DNA of 64,000 nucleotides from Magicicada septendecula (GCA_034769895.1 CM068374.1:355308302-355372301); one strand, 5' to 3'; positions 48,001-60,459 are shown, counted from the first letter of the stretch. The notes: a model not told the origin generated them from the sequence alone. Numbers and translations are program-made.

Positions 48001-48930
48001 CACGGTGATTCAGATAAGTCAGAACTCCAACACTTATTTACCAACATCATTTAATATCAATATCATTTAATATATTTTTAATGTATTTAATACATTTAAA
48101 TACCTTTATAAAAGATGCTGAAATTGTCCTCCATTTTGTAGTAAACACATATCGACTCGACGGCACATGTTTTCAGATACTCGTCTCAGTACATCAACTG
48201 TGACTTCCCTTACAGCAGCGGTAATGTTATTCTTTAAATCCTCCAGCATTCTCGGATTATTGCAGTACACCTTCTCCTTAAGATGGCCCCACAAAAAGAA
48301 ATCTGGGGAAGTCAGGTCTGGTGAGCGTGGGCCCCACAGATTGTTAGAGATTAATTGATCATCGAAGAACTCACGAAGCATCGTCATCGTGGCATTGGAG
48401 GTGTGACACGTTGCACCATCTTGCTGAAACCAGCAATAACGTTCATTCACTTCAAGCATAAATTGCTGTATGATGTCTGCATAAACAACTGAAGTAACAG
48501 TTGTGTTCAGGCTGACGGCTTCGAGACCTTTCATTAACACTTCCTGTTTCACGAAAACGTTTCACAATGTCATAAACTGTTGTTTTCCCTGGAATAGGGA
48601 CACAGGGAACTTCTCGTGGAACAACTCAACGCACCGCTTGTAAGATGTTACCGCGAAGTAAGCTTCCAATAATGCGACCCTCTGCTCTTGCGTGAGCATC
48701 GTGGCGGACTGACTAGCCGCCACCTAACACCAGCGCGCGAGTGGGGGAATGATGCATTACTACACAACATTTCCCAAGGTCAAGGTCAACGTTATGAATA
48801 ACAACCTAACAATCAACAACACAGAGAAATCATTATTACTTTTAAAACAAACTGCATAAACATTTACGGTTCGGTATTAAATGATGTTGGTAAATAAGTG
48901 TTGGAGTTCTGACTTATCTGAATCACCCTG
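48001..48930 (-). mobile_element. Mariner-like DNA transposon with internally deleted transposase
   Basis: About 55-bp terminal inverted repeats (CAC/GGGTGATTCAGATAAGTC...) are flanked by TA at 47999-48000 and 48931-48932. The minus strand encodes remnants of a mariner/IS630-type transposase. A helix-turn-helix start at 48708 (MLTQEQRVALLEAYF, then RETGSVNERSRSR after a frameshift) is followed by a jump into the catalytic region: WFQQDGATCHTS, then LWGPRSPDLTSPDFFLWGHLKEKVY (48106-48552). The QDGA and SPDLTSPDF segments hold the second and third catalytic acidic positions. The first DDE segment is missing. At 930 bp it cannot be autonomous. Confidence 0.85.
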
Positions 48931-48932
48931 TA

Positions 48933-49332
48933 CTTATTTACTCTTTCTATACCTAACCTTCCTACTAATTCTTTATATCTTCTACCAACCTTAAACAACT
49001 TTATCTCCCCATCAACACACAACTCTCTCTCTAAATATCTCTCACCATAACACCCTATCACACTTTTTCTACCATCCCATACAGAGGGTACTGAATCATC
49101 ACCAAACATCAGGGAACAACTCGAAGACCTCATGTCTTCCAATAATAAGGGACTCTTCCACTTCAACAACAACATTTGTAAACACATTGGTTCATAATAA
49201 ACCTGGGGAAAATTTACCCTCTGCAAGCCCTCTACCCGTAAACTCTCTTCATACTCTCTCTCCCTAATTGACAAACACTTGTTTCTACCCCTTTACAACC
49301 CCCTACTCCCATTATTCTGTTACTATCACTAA
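48933..49332 (-). pseudogene. Element E gag-like gene, middle part
   Basis: Lies between the D insertion (right) and the mariner-like insertion (left). It includes QRVNFPQVYYEP and LLLEDMRSSS, matching A and D (FPLVYGETEVSQVV; MEDKSSS), and a frameshift near 49270. Confidence 0.55.
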
Positions 49333-49336
49333 CTAT

Positions 49337-50478
49337 TGTAACGGGGCTATTTTGAAGGGTATATTTTTCATTCAATTTATTAATTATTTGGGACTGATTT
49401 GTTTGGACACCCTTTATGGTCATACAGACATGCTTTATTGGACACCCTGTACACAATTCCGTACCGGTCTGTGCCTGGTACACAACGATAACAACATTGC
49501 AATGCGGGGTGTGTGCGCCCGTGCGCTGTTGGCGATAATCTCGACGCCAAACTCGGCAACAGAACAGAACAACACGTGACTAATTAACCTGACACGTGAG
49601 CGCCTCAACCAATCGGAGAGCGAGCGGGTAGAAGTGAGCATCACCGACGCACCTTGTGGCTTCGGGCAGTTGGACAATAACATCTCTAAGTGCCGGACGC
49701 GAGTAGTAGTGCGTCCGCCGGCTGGACACAAATTTTCATCTCAACTACATAACAAAATGTGAATCAGCAGTGGTGTTGTTGCGAGGTGGCGGCGGCGGCC
49801 GTTTGAACATAACGGGCTGGCGGGCCGAAAATTTATAACAGTGTAAATATATTCAAACAGGTACACAGTGCGACACGTAGCTGGGGAGACGCCGTGAGTA
49901 AATAGACGACCAGACAATTATTAACCATGTTAATGTACAGAGCTCTAAATATTATATAAAGGGAATAATTTAAATATTGAATGAATGAATGTGTGTATGC
50001 AAATACTGGGCTGCTTTTAAAACAAAAACAAAAAAATATCTATATAATACAAGTAAACTTTAAGCTAAGGTAAAAGATTATTGGCTATATCACTTCACCA
50101 AAATAATTGTTTGTAATATTTTCTATTTTGTGTATTTCTCGAAGAAAACTAAGATAACAGTAAAACTAGTTGTTTCGTAATATAAAAATGTGTTAGCGTA
50201 GTTATTTCGCCGTGAACCATTTCCTATTCTGTGCTGAAAAATTCGTCTAACGTTCCCGGGTTTCTTCTGAATTATTGGGGGTAGTCAGATTGTTGCAAAA
50301 TTGTCCAATTTTTTATTAAGGTAGAGTGTAAGGTTTCGATGTCTAACCTAAAACATCGTGGCGACTCTGAACTTCTGATTGAAATTTAAAAAAGGTAAGT
50401 AAGCAAAGAAAGATCGCAGGTAAGTTTCTGGCAGTTGTATTTTTATTTATTTATTTCGATAAAGTTTGTTTCTCAACA
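49337..50478 (+). repeat. Element D 5' LTR
   Basis: 1,142 bp. It contains GGCGGCGGCGGCCG near 49785, the family signature GCAAATACTGGGCTGC near 49999, and two donor-like GGTAAGT motifs near 50394 and 50419. Confidence 0.94.
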
Positions 50479-50727
50479 ATTGCCGACTCGCTGCCAGGAT
50501 CCTGATATAATTTTATACGAGGTAGACCTATTTTAAAGCACAGAAAATAGGATTTGGTAACGGCGTATTTGTAGAAATTATCGTATACATTTACGTTAAA
50601 GGTTGTGTTTTGGTAGGGTTATTATGTTAGTGATTGTGTTAGGTGTTTTGATTTTATGTGTGTAATTATAGGATAATAGTGTTTTTTTAATATATAAAGG
50701 GTATATTATAAATAAAAATTTTTGAAC

Positions 50728-52116
50728 ATGGCCGAGGCACGTGAAAATAAAGTAAGTGGATTAAGGGAGGCATGGAATAGTACGGAATTCATGCAAGAGT
50801 TTGAAAGGGTTTTGAACAGAATGACTGAGGATGATTGGTGTAAATTCAATAAGGAGCTTGAACAAATGAAAGAACAAAACAGGATTATATGCTTACGCTA
50901 TCTTGAACGAGAATAGTGATAACACTAGTAAACTAAGTAACGAGGTAAGTAAAGGGGTTAGTGAAAGTAAAATAGAAGAAAATGGTAGTCACAAGATCAA
51001 AAGTGATAACGGTGGCACAATTGAAAATGTAGCGATAGAGAGTGATACATGGAATGATAGTGGAGGTAGTAATGATGATACATTTACAGAAAATAGTGCT
51101 AGTTTAAGTGCAGTGAAGATAAAAAACGAGGTAGGGGAGGTGAATACAAATGATAATCAGAAAGAGGTTAGTTTAAGTGCGAACAAGGTGCTAATTGACA
51201 AGGTAAGTGGAAATAATAGTGACAACTATAATCATAATGGGGTCAGTTTAAATGTAAAACAGGTGGCAATAAACCAGGTGAGTAATAATGTTAGTTATGA
51301 TAACGTTAACAAGAGTGAAATATTAGTGAATCAAAATAGTGTAGATATCTTGAGTAATAGTGGTAGTGATAATGAGAGTAGAAAGTTAGTTGGTGTTAGT
51401 AACGGAGTAGTAATTAGTGTTGATGAATTAGAGAAAGAGTGGGAAGAAAGATTAGGTGAGTATGGAGGGCAAAGGGCAAATTTTCCCCTAGTTTATGGTG
51501 AAACAGAGGTTTCACAGGTTGTTTATGAGGATAGAGTTTCCTCCGGTAGTTGTATGGAAGACAAGGTGTCTTCAGATGGTCCCTTTATTTTTTGTGATGG
51601 TCTTGGAAGTGCCAAGACTATACGTAAGTTTGTTGTGCCCTTTGCATGGAATGAGATAGTTCAGGGGGTTATGAGAGGTATTGTGATGAGAGAGAGAGAA
51701 AGAGAGAGATAGAGATTTTTGAGATAGATAGAGGTTATGAAATGTTAGTGCAGGTTTTAGATATTGAGAGAGGTGAAAAAAGTGACTTGCATTGTGAAAT
51801 AGAGACAGATGAATATTTTGATAATACTGCTGTAAATGAGACAAACTTACCTGATGTTGTGATGAATGTAGTAGAAGAATATGATGATAGAATGTTAAAC
51901 AAAAACACTGACGGTGACAAGACCAAAATTCCAAATGTAGACAGGTTGTATGAGATAATAATAATGTGGGGTAAGCCTATAAAACATTGTTACTGGATGA
52001 TGGAAACATTTGAGAACACAGATAGTTATTATAATAATAAAAATAACAAACCGAAGGTCGATAAAAATGATCTATGTTATAAATATATCAGATATTTATA
52101 CGATGATGGAGGGTAA
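50728..52116 (+). pseudogene. Element D gag-like gene with two frameshifts
   Basis: ATG at 50728 (MAEARENK) opens a 63-residue start ending at 50916. The next register (about 50903-51712) has Asn/Ser-rich repeats around VSLNVKQVAINQVSN and VISVDELEKEWEERLG. The third register (51742-52116) ends YLYDDGG-stop. The second shift falls in a GA repeat (51686-51710), typical of replication slippage; the intact homologue in A crosses a similar GA run in frame. Gag-like role inferred from position and homology. Confidence 0.6.
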
Positions 52117-54516
52117 TTATAAACTTAATAAATGGACATTCTAAATATTTTAATTTGTGGGTTCTGACCTTGCTAATTTAGGAAATGAGGTGTGGTAAAC
52201 TGAAAAATAATGACAAAAGATTGTAAATAAATTTATAGAGAAATTAATTGTGTCTGTATTGTAAAATGTTTTATGTAAACAATATGTGTACGTAGTAGAA
52301 ATTGTTTTAATAATAATAAAAATAAAATTTTGGTAGGCCAAATAAATAACAGGAATAATTAATGAAAGGTAATTGTTTTGGAGTAAGGTGATTAAAGTGT
52401 GTTGTGTTTTCAATACTTGATGGAATTCAAATAATTTGAGAGGTTTAAATATTTTTGATTGATTTAAAATGTTATATAAAGAAATTTTGATGATGAATTT
52501 AAATTATTTTATGAGATTTAAATTTGATAATAATTAATAAATAAACAAATGTTAAATTGTGTTTAGTTTGTGGAATAACATGGTTGTTAAAATGTTTCAG
52601 AAGGTACATGGAGTTATTGGTGTTTGGTGTTTATATTTGTGTGTATATGACAGTGTATGAGTGATGTACTGTAAGTATGAATTTTATAATGCGATTTAAA
52701 TAAAGTAAAATGTTCAATGTCTAAGTAGCAAATTTTAAATGAAATGTTTGATAACTGTATAATTTTGTGTATTTGTAGTAATTGTATGCAGTATGTTAGG
52801 GAGAAGGATTATAAAAATGTGTACTTTATATAATATTGTTGTTTACATATCTATAGTACGGTCATTCACCTGGCCAAGAACATCAGCTGATTGCTGGGGT
52901 TATATATGTGGTATGTCACTTAGAAATAGTTAGCAGATTTTTTTTCAATGTAATTAAATGTTTGAATATAATTAATGTTTGAATAACAGATTTTCAATGT
53001 GGTTTAAGAGATTTTGAATTAAATGGTAAAATGTGTTTGAGATAATTTTGATTTTTCAATGGTAACTGTAATGTAAAATGTGGTAAATGTTAGAATTTGG
53101 GTGATTATTATTTCATTAGGACATTTAAATGAGTCCAAGTTAAGTTTAGATGGGCGTTAAACCAAATAAGATTGTGGGAGTAAAAGTAAGATAGAGAATT
53201 TGAGTATTGATAGTGACACAGTAGCTATGGGGAAAATATGTAAAGTAATGAGTGATATATTGAGGTAATAAATAAATGGAGATATTTTGTAGATGAAAAT
53301 GAGGTAATGGGAGAGTAATTAGTTGATGGTGATTTTGTAAAGGGGTGGTGTGATAAGGAGTCCTCAATGAAAGCATTGTGGCGGGAGGGGAACCGTTATG
53401 TGCCGGAAAGGGTTACCTAGGGAGGGGCCAGAAACCAAATAAGGGAATGAGCATTGGGAAGGGAACACACATCCTGAGTACAAAAGGGGTAGAGAGTATT
53501 TTGTTATAAGGGTAGAATGATGCGAAATGAGTTAGAGTAGTAAGTTAGGGGTAGAGAATGGTTGGTAGATGTTTTGATAGATGGGTGTCATACTAGTTAA
53601 ATCTGTTAGTGATTGTTAGAGTCAGAAGGGGGTGAGATTATATATAAATGCCAAGTTGTAAATCGAAATGTTATGAATAATTGAGAGTCACCCAAACTAA
53701 TTGAGAATGAAAATATTAAAGAAAGAAAGTCATAGTCGAAAGGTAATAAGAATTGAAACAAGTAACAGATTGTAACAGAATTTGAAAATGATTAAAGCTG
53801 TAAAGTGTGTAACTTTGGTCAGTTTAAATTTAAATTTTATGTTTATTGTAAGATAATAATAACCATGTTAATTGTGAATGTTTTATTTTATTATGTTGTA
53901 CCATGTTTGAAGGTAAAGAATTTTAAAGATGTTTCATGTATTTTATGATGTAGCTTTATGTAACATATGTATGTCAAGGTCGTTGACTTGACCCAGAGAG
54001 ATCAGCTGATGGTTGATGTTATAGACAAGACCAGTTTCTAGCAATTGATTGATGCAATTTTGTCGTTTAATTGAATTAAATGATTTAAAATTTTTCCGAA
54101 TATTGAGAAAAAAGATATTTTGATAAATTTAAATTTTTGAAAAAAAAAAAAAATTTATTTTTCACGCCTGCCATATAGATGATATTTTGAATTTCAAGTA
54201 TATTATTGTTTACATGTATTCCTAGTGTGTTTATTGAATTATATTGTTTAGTATATAGGTATTATAAACAGATGTTAGAATAAGTGAATTCATGATTTAA
54301 TAAGATGTCCAGTTTATTTGTTTTTATGATTATTAGTAGTAGTGAAGAAAATTGATAGATTTGATAGATTCTGTAAAAGATTTTTTTATTTTGAGGAAAG
54401 AAATGGTAATATAACAGATTGATTTTGAACGTAAACGAATTTTTGAATTTAAAGATAGATATTCTATGAACTTTAATAAGGAGTTTGGTTAGAAGGTATA
54501 AATAAATATGTGTACG
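52117..54516 (+). other. Element D AT-rich interior
   Basis: No gene and no recognisable GC-rich middle domain. ATCAGCTGAT lies at 52882-52891 and 54001-54010. The motif CGCCTGCCA at 54165 follows a poly-A stretch, as in A-C. Confidence 0.5.
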
Positions 54517-54865
54517 CACCCAGTACTTGCTAAAGGCAGCCCAGTGTGCATGTAAGGGGGAATATATCGGTTGAGGATTTGGCATGGTATAAGGCCAGGG
54601 GTTTGGATTTTGGGGCAGAATGATAGAAGGTTGGGTGTACTGTGGTGAGTATCTGTTCGATGTTATGGTGTTGGGATCTCGGATAGAGAAGTCCAGTAAT
54701 CTCGTTCAGATGCAGCCATAGTCGCCGAGCTAGGGGGTAGTTTACCCATGATGCGTTAAGAATTAATGGGGGGTTGTTGGCACCACATCCTCACCGATCC
54801 TCTTAGGGGTAGCAATGAGAGTTCTTCTGTCTCGACAAAAGACCTCTCATTGGGGGGGGGGGTAT
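54517..54865 (+). ncRNA. Conserved 3' RNA domain of element D, with hairpin 54813-54852
   Basis: Keeps AAAGGCAGCCCAG, GTGTTGGGATCTC, GAGAAGTCCAGTAATC, GTTGTTGGCACC, TCCTCACCG and the hairpin (arms begin CAATGAGAG and end CTCTCATTG, a perfect 9-bp base). It ends in a run of G followed by GTAT and the LTR. Confidence 0.65.
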
Positions 54866-55649
54866 TGTAACGGGGCTATTTTGAAGGGTATATTTTTCAT
54901 TCAATTTATTAATTATTTGGGACTGATTTGTTTGGACACCCTTTACGGTCATACAGACATGCTTTATTGGACACCCTGTATACAATTCCGTACCGGTCTG
55001 TGCCTGGTACACAACGATAACAACACTGGAATGCGGGGTGTGTGCGCCCGTGCGCCGTTGGCGATAATCTCGATGCCAAACTCGGCAACAGAACTGAACA
55101 ACACGTGACTAATTAATCTGACACGTGAGCGCCTCAACCAATCGGAGAGCGAGCGGGCGGAAGTGAGCATCACCGATGCACCTCGTGGCTTCGGGCAGTC
55201 GGACAACAACATCTCTAAGTGCCGGACACAAGTAGTAGTGCGTCCGCCGGCTGGACACAAATTTTCATCTCAACTACATAACAAAATGTGAATCAGCAGT
55301 GGTGTTGTTGCGAGGCGGCGGCGGCGGCCGTTTGAACATAACGGGCTGGCGGGCCGAAAATTTATTAACAGTGTAAATATATTCAAACAGGTACACAGTG
55401 TGACACATAGCAGGGAGACGCCGTGAGTAAATAGACGACCAGACAATTATTAACCATGTTAATGTACAGAGCTCTAAATATTATATAAAGGGAATAATTT
55501 AAATATTGAATGAATGAATGTGTGTATGCAAATACTGGGCTGCCTTAAAAAAAAAAATATCTATATATATATATATATATATAATACAAGTAAACTTTAA
55601 GCTAAGGTAAAAGATTATTGGCTATATCACTTCACCGAAATAATTGTTT
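54866..55649 (+). repeat. Element D 3' LTR, left fragment
   Basis: Direct copy of the first part of 49337-50478, with an expanded TA run at about 55563-55582. Interrupted by G after 55649. Confidence 0.93.
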
Positions 55650-58258
55650 TGTGCCGAGTTTTGGAAAAACTCGGCTATTTTCTTGTTAATGATGTGAGGG
55701 ACATTGCCGTACATGTTAATTAATTAGCTTAGCGGTGCCTGTTCCGTTATCAACACGCCTGCTATGCCGATCCGCACGCGCTCTGTGGGGAGCGCTACGT
55801 AACGTTTTTTCAGTCGCTGCGCTTGGCAGTTCTCGTCAAGCAACCGGCCTCTACTGATCTTCCATTCTCCCGGCGGCTTTCAATTTGAATTTTGGTATTC
55901 TACTATCTACTATGCTTAGATAATCACTCCGTGACTCTCCGGTAAGTGTGTTTAAGGTACCTTACTTATTATTTAATAAAAAGAATTGTAATTTAACTTA
56001 AATCAACGCCGATGCAAGGCGATATATATACATGGAATCGCCACGTGGCAAGCGCGGGTTAAATTCTGATTATTCATGTCTTGAACGTTAACACTGGCTG
56101 AGATAAAGCATTTATAAAGTATTTATAAAGTATTTATGTCTGTATATTTTTTCTAATTATATCAGGTGGGGCGTAAGAAACTATTTTGTTATTTTGTTGA
56201 AACAACGTGCTTTATGAACCTGTTTAAGTTTGCAACTCATCTTGAAATTGTAATAAGGGATTATTAAGTTGACGAACAGTCTATGAATAGCTAGTTATTT
56301 AATTCTAAATTCTGTACTGAGGGTAATTTCAATGCTTTCTTAAATTTTAAATTTTCTTTTAAAAATGAGCATGTTGTGGTGTGTGAGTTGTGCTGGAGTC
56401 AAAAGGGTATAGTGAATTACTGAACACATGAGTAATTAGCTATATATATAATTGTCCAGGGTTCCTGATTTAAGTCGATCTCCTGATTCGCTCCAGCTGG
56501 TGGCCGATCATCCGCCACCCATGACATTAAACTAGTGACTTGCTGTGTTAGCCGCCGCCGGGAGAACGAGATGGACTACACGCTGCAATTACCTCAGGTT
56601 TTGTGACGGACTATAACCAGGTGACATTTAAGCCTTTAATATATATTTTTGGCCGCTACAATGTAGAACATGTGTTACTATTCCTGGAACAGCTCCTGTT
56701 AAAGTTTTGTTGATGCACAAGTCCAGCGGGACAGTTAGTGCTTATAAATTTTGTCAGATTTATTTTACAAACGCTTACGCCCCAGAGTAAGTGTAAACCC
56801 AGACGGGGTCATGCGTCACCGAATTTTGCTGCTAAATTTTCTCTTATTGCAAAAGTGTGCATAACGTAATGTTACTGATTTGTAGGGCTGTTAATTATGC
56901 TTGCATGGGTGCCAGGGTACTTGATTGGGCATTTTCTTGATGGTATTCATAGATCTATATGGGTTTTGCTTTTTAAGATTATTTAAAGGTTTGGGGGGGG
57001 TGTCTTGACCTGTCATCATCACCTGTCGGTGCGGTCATCCACAGGTTTCTGACTTGTTAAATTTTGTTACATCTGGTTCGGAGCATGACCTTGCCTGAGG
57101 TCAACCCAATTCTGTATGAACACCTCACATGTGTTTTATTAGGGTTTTATGTTATAAAATTTTTTAATTAAGATTGTTATTAGACATTTTATAAAATTTA
57201 TGTTAGCCTTTTAATAATTCAGTAATAAGTAAATTGTCAGCATTCCTTTTACTGTCATAGCCAGTGTATTAATTGTTGAGTTGTTAATATGAGCACACTA
57301 TTGGTTCTTACTTTTCAATTATAAATTTATTATATATTTTATAAAATTTATGTTAACCGTGTAATAATTCAGTAATAAGTAAATTTTCATCATTCCTTGC
57401 CATAGCCAGTGTATTGATTGTTGAGTTGTTAATATGAGCACACTATTGGTTCTTACTTTTCAATTATTAATTTATTATATATTTTATAAAATTTATGTTA
57501 ACCAAGTAATAATTCAGTAATAAGTAAATTTTTAGCATTCCTTTTACTGTCATAGCCAGTGCATTAATTGTTGAGTTGTTAATATGAGCATACTACCGGT
57601 TCTTACTTTTCAATTATAAATTTTATTATACATTTTATAAGACCGTGCAGTCATGTTGACCTTGCGATGGCACATTACTATTTGGGGGAACATTCCTAAA
57701 ATTTGTATACTTGTTATAATTTCATTTGTCGTAACCCTGTCATAATCTGACGTGTTAATGGATTGGTTTTTTAAAAATGAAAAGTTTTTAAAGCAGGCTG
57801 GGCACTTGTCCCGTTTACAGTAGTTTGGGATGGGGGTCTTGGTCACGGATACTGGGGTTTCTATTCTTCTGAGGTATGGTGAAATATATATATAGAGGCT
57901 GCCTGCCAGGTGAACATGTGTGTGTGGTATATGTATATGTATATATGTGTGCTGTGTGTATTCATGTAACTATATTGATTGAGGTTGTATTTATGAGAAA
58001 TTATTATGATGATGTTTACAGATATTATAATTATATGATGTTACATGTGTATATTTTCAGAATGTTGTAATGCCAGGGAGGGGAGTAGAAGTTGTAATGA
58101 AATTTTTCTAATTCTATGAAGGTTATATTGAATGCTTAGAGTTATGCTTATGAAGTTACTTGAAATTGCTAATAAAAATTGTTATTGTTGTTTAACAACA
58201 GAGTTTAAAAAAAAAAAAAGTTTTTTTATAAAGCATAAAAATAGAAAGAGGGGTTACA
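55650..58258 (+). mobile_element. Element G: 2.6 kb solo LTR
   Basis: Inserted in LTR D with TSD GTTT (55646-55649 and 58259-58262). LTR D at about 50110-50120 shows the empty site. The segment begins TGTGCCGAG and ends GGTTACA, that is TG...CA as in an LTR, and has no repeated ends of its own. It opens with a perfect 10-bp hairpin (GCCGAGTTTT / AAAACTCGGC). It carries a CpG-rich part near 55740-55880, a donor-like GGTAAGTGTG near 55941, three ~148-bp tandem units and an AATAAA-type signal region. No gene is seen. Confidence 0.78.
57186..57635 (+). repeat. ~148-bp tandem repeat, three units (in G)
   Basis: Units start at 57186, 57336 and 57481, and a partial one at 57632, each with ATTTTATAAAATTTATGTTA and later TTGTTGAGTTGTTAATATGA. 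AT-rich, non-coding. Confidence 0.9.
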
Positions 58259-58262
58259 GTTT

Positions 58263-58629
58263 GTAATATTTTCTATTTTGTGTATTTCTCGAAGAAAACT
58301 AAGATAACAGTAAAACTAGTTGTTTTGTAATATAAAAATGTGTTAGCGTAGTTATTTTGCCGTGAACCATTTCCTATTCTGTGCTGAAAAATTCGTCTAA
58401 CGTTCCCGGGTTTCTTCTGAATTATTGGGGGTAGTCAGATTGCAAAATTGTCCCATTTTTTATTAAGGTAGAGTATAAGGTTTCGATGTATAACCTAAAA
58501 CATCGTGGCGACTCTGAACGTCTGATTGAAATTTAAAAAAGGTAAGTAAGCAAAGAAAGATCGCAGGTAAGTTTCTGGCAGTTGTATTTTTATTTATTTA
58601 TTTATTTCGATAAAGTTTGTTTCTCAACA
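58263..58629 (+). repeat. Element D 3' LTR, right fragment
   Basis: Matches the last part of 49337-50478, ending CTCAACA, followed by the TSD CTAT. Confidence 0.93.
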
Positions 58630-58633
58630 CTAT

Positions 58634-59255
58634 CTCTCTAACTATCTCTACATCATCACTATCTATTTTCATTATATCACCTTTAAATAGCTCGTTTTCC
58701 ACTATTTTATCACTATTACTTATTAATTCATTATTAGAATTAACTCACCTTGTCTACCGCCACCTGATTTGCATTTAAATTAACACCATTACTATTAACA
58801 CTTATATCTCCGTTATTTTCATTTATTTTGCACTTACCTATATCTGTTCTCCACTCTGTCATTCTCTCAAAATTTCGTTCTAATTCGTATTTTAATTCGT
58901 TAAAATTACTCTCACATTTATTCTTTACATCATTTATATCAATTTTCAGTTCGTTAAAATTTCTACTCTGTTCATCAAATTTTATATCATTACTATCAAA
59001 ACGACTCTTTATTTCATTAAATTGATTTAGTAAAATACTCATCATGTCATTATAAAATTTGCTATTGCATTTTGTTGAGGTTGGAGTTAACTGAACTCCT
59101 GAATCCTCTGTCATTTTTGTTTCATCTGTTACACTTAATTCGACTATTTTGTCTTGACCCATATTTGGAGTCAATTGGATTTCAAGGCCGCTCATGACAG
59201 CTGATTCATTAAAATTAATTATTTCCTCTATATCATTTTCGTTATTTCCTGCCAT
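58634..59255 (-). pseudogene. Element E gag-like gene, N-terminal part
   Basis: ATG at 59253-59255 (MAGNNEND). About 171 residues are open to 58740. The continuing minus strand can be aligned up to the D insertion, whose CTAT duplication lies inside a codon run encoding E-I-V. The N-terminus has LTP repeats and then a coiled coil (LLNQFNEIKSRFDSND, LKYELERNFERM), similar to B. It starts about 200 bases after the primer-binding site, the normal place for Gag. Confidence 0.6.
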
Positions 59256-59460
59256 TTTTTAAATTATGAAATTATCATCTATTTTAACAATCCTTATTTT
59301 ACATTCATTAAGTATTATTCACTAGTATAGGTATTACTTACGTATAACCTATTCTAACATGACATCGTTTTTCATAATTTTTTACGCACTCTGCCTCAAC
59401 CACTAAATCACTTATTCACGAGTAGACATGGTCTGTACAAACTGTGAATTTGTACAAACT

Positions 59461-59478
59461 GTCCCTGTTCGGGCGCCA
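59461..59478 (-). promoter_or_regulatory. Primer-binding site of element E, complementary to tRNA-Lys
   Basis: The minus strand reads TGGCGCCCGAACAGGGAC one base after the end of the 5' LTR. This 18-mer is the well-known complement of the 3' end of tRNA-Lys(UUU) used by several retroviruses and insect retroelements. Confidence 0.92.
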
Positions 59479-59479
59479 C

Positions 59480-60459
59480 TGAGATATTATTTTCTTTTTA
59501 CCATATTTTAATTATAATAAAACTCTTCACTTACCTTATCTGGGTTTCCAAGGTCCTTCACCCGAACCCGTGGCTTATAAGCGTGACTTTGGGTTAGCGT
59601 TATTAATGTACTCAACTCTCATTGTACTGGTTATTTAACTCATCTTTTATTAAACATTTGATATACTATCGTTCTTACAAAAATGATGACAAAATTATTC
59701 TGTATCCACTAGGATTTAAGTCTGACAAATATTAATGTTGCGATATATACTCAATTTAATCAAGACAAAACAAAATTCACAGTTTTACTTAACCTATTTA
59801 AAATAAACGGTTCATTAGATTATATCGAATAAAGGCGACCCAGCATTTGCACACGCTCCCATTCATTCCTTTTATTACCCCATAATTAAGAGCTCTTTTA
59901 ATTTAAAATTTTTTATATTTTACATATAGTTACTTCCTTCTTGTCGTCCTGGATGCCAGATGTTGTAGTTATTCCGTTTTGGTTGTTCACTGTTTTAGTC
60001 TGCAAGATGTTCTCATTTTTTAAATTTTGGTCACGTTCTAGTTTTTAGGATCTCATTGTTTTACGTCCGAAAAGTTTCTGCATCACTGAACTATAACCGC
60101 TGTTACATTTTGTTTGTATCACTTTATCTCACACTCTAGTTCATATTTTGAAAGTTTAATAGGTTTTCGGCTCGCAAGCCTTTCACACAGAACCGCGCGG
60201 TGTGTGGCGACTGGGAGGCGACAGATGCTGTTTTCTACGCACACAGCGCTGAGGAATGTATTCGAAGTGACAAAAGGTCTGAGAACGTTGGCCAACTGTG
60301 CGCGCTCTTGTGGGCGAATACGCACCCTCGTTGAAAAGTCTGCATTCCAATGCCAAGTCACACCCGCCTCGAAGATATAGTCCATGCACAACATTTATTT
60401 GGTTGAATAAAAATTTGAAAATATTAAAATTACAAATCTCATATGTTTGTACCATTACA
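59480..60459 (-). repeat. Element E 5' LTR
   Basis: 980 bp, near-identical to 43346-44335. A donor-like motif GGTAAGTG lies about 50 bases before its minus-strand 3' end. Confidence 0.93.

Larger units (their letters stand above)
49337..58629 (+). mobile_element. Element D: LTR retrotransposon inserted in the gag-like gene of E, its 3' LTR split by G
   Basis: TSD CTAT lies at 49333-49336 and 58630-58633. The 5' LTR is 49337-50478, the gag-like gene 50728-52116, the 3' RNA domain 54517-54865, and the 3' LTR 54866-55649 plus 58263-58629. Without G the element is about 6.7 kb. Its LTR is a distinct subfamily (TGTAACGGGGC...CTCAACA) with CpG-rich U3 sequence. It has the 3' RNA domain, but no copy of the GC-rich middle domain is visible. 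No pol frame is visible. Confidence 0.93.
43346..60459 (-). mobile_element. Element E: tRNA-Lys-primed LTR retrotransposon, interrupted by a mariner-like element and by D
   Basis: TSD GTTC lies at 43342-43345 and 60460-60463. The minus-strand order is: 5' LTR 59480-60459, primer-binding site 59461-59478, gag-like gene (59255 down to 47711, broken), middle domain 45617-46015, 3' RNA domain 44336-44690, 3' LTR 43346-44335. Without D and the mariner-like insert it is about 6.9 kb. It belongs with A-D by its gag-like protein, 3' RNA domain and LTR signatures. It is the only one with a textbook primer-binding site. No pol frame is visible. Confidence 0.92.
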
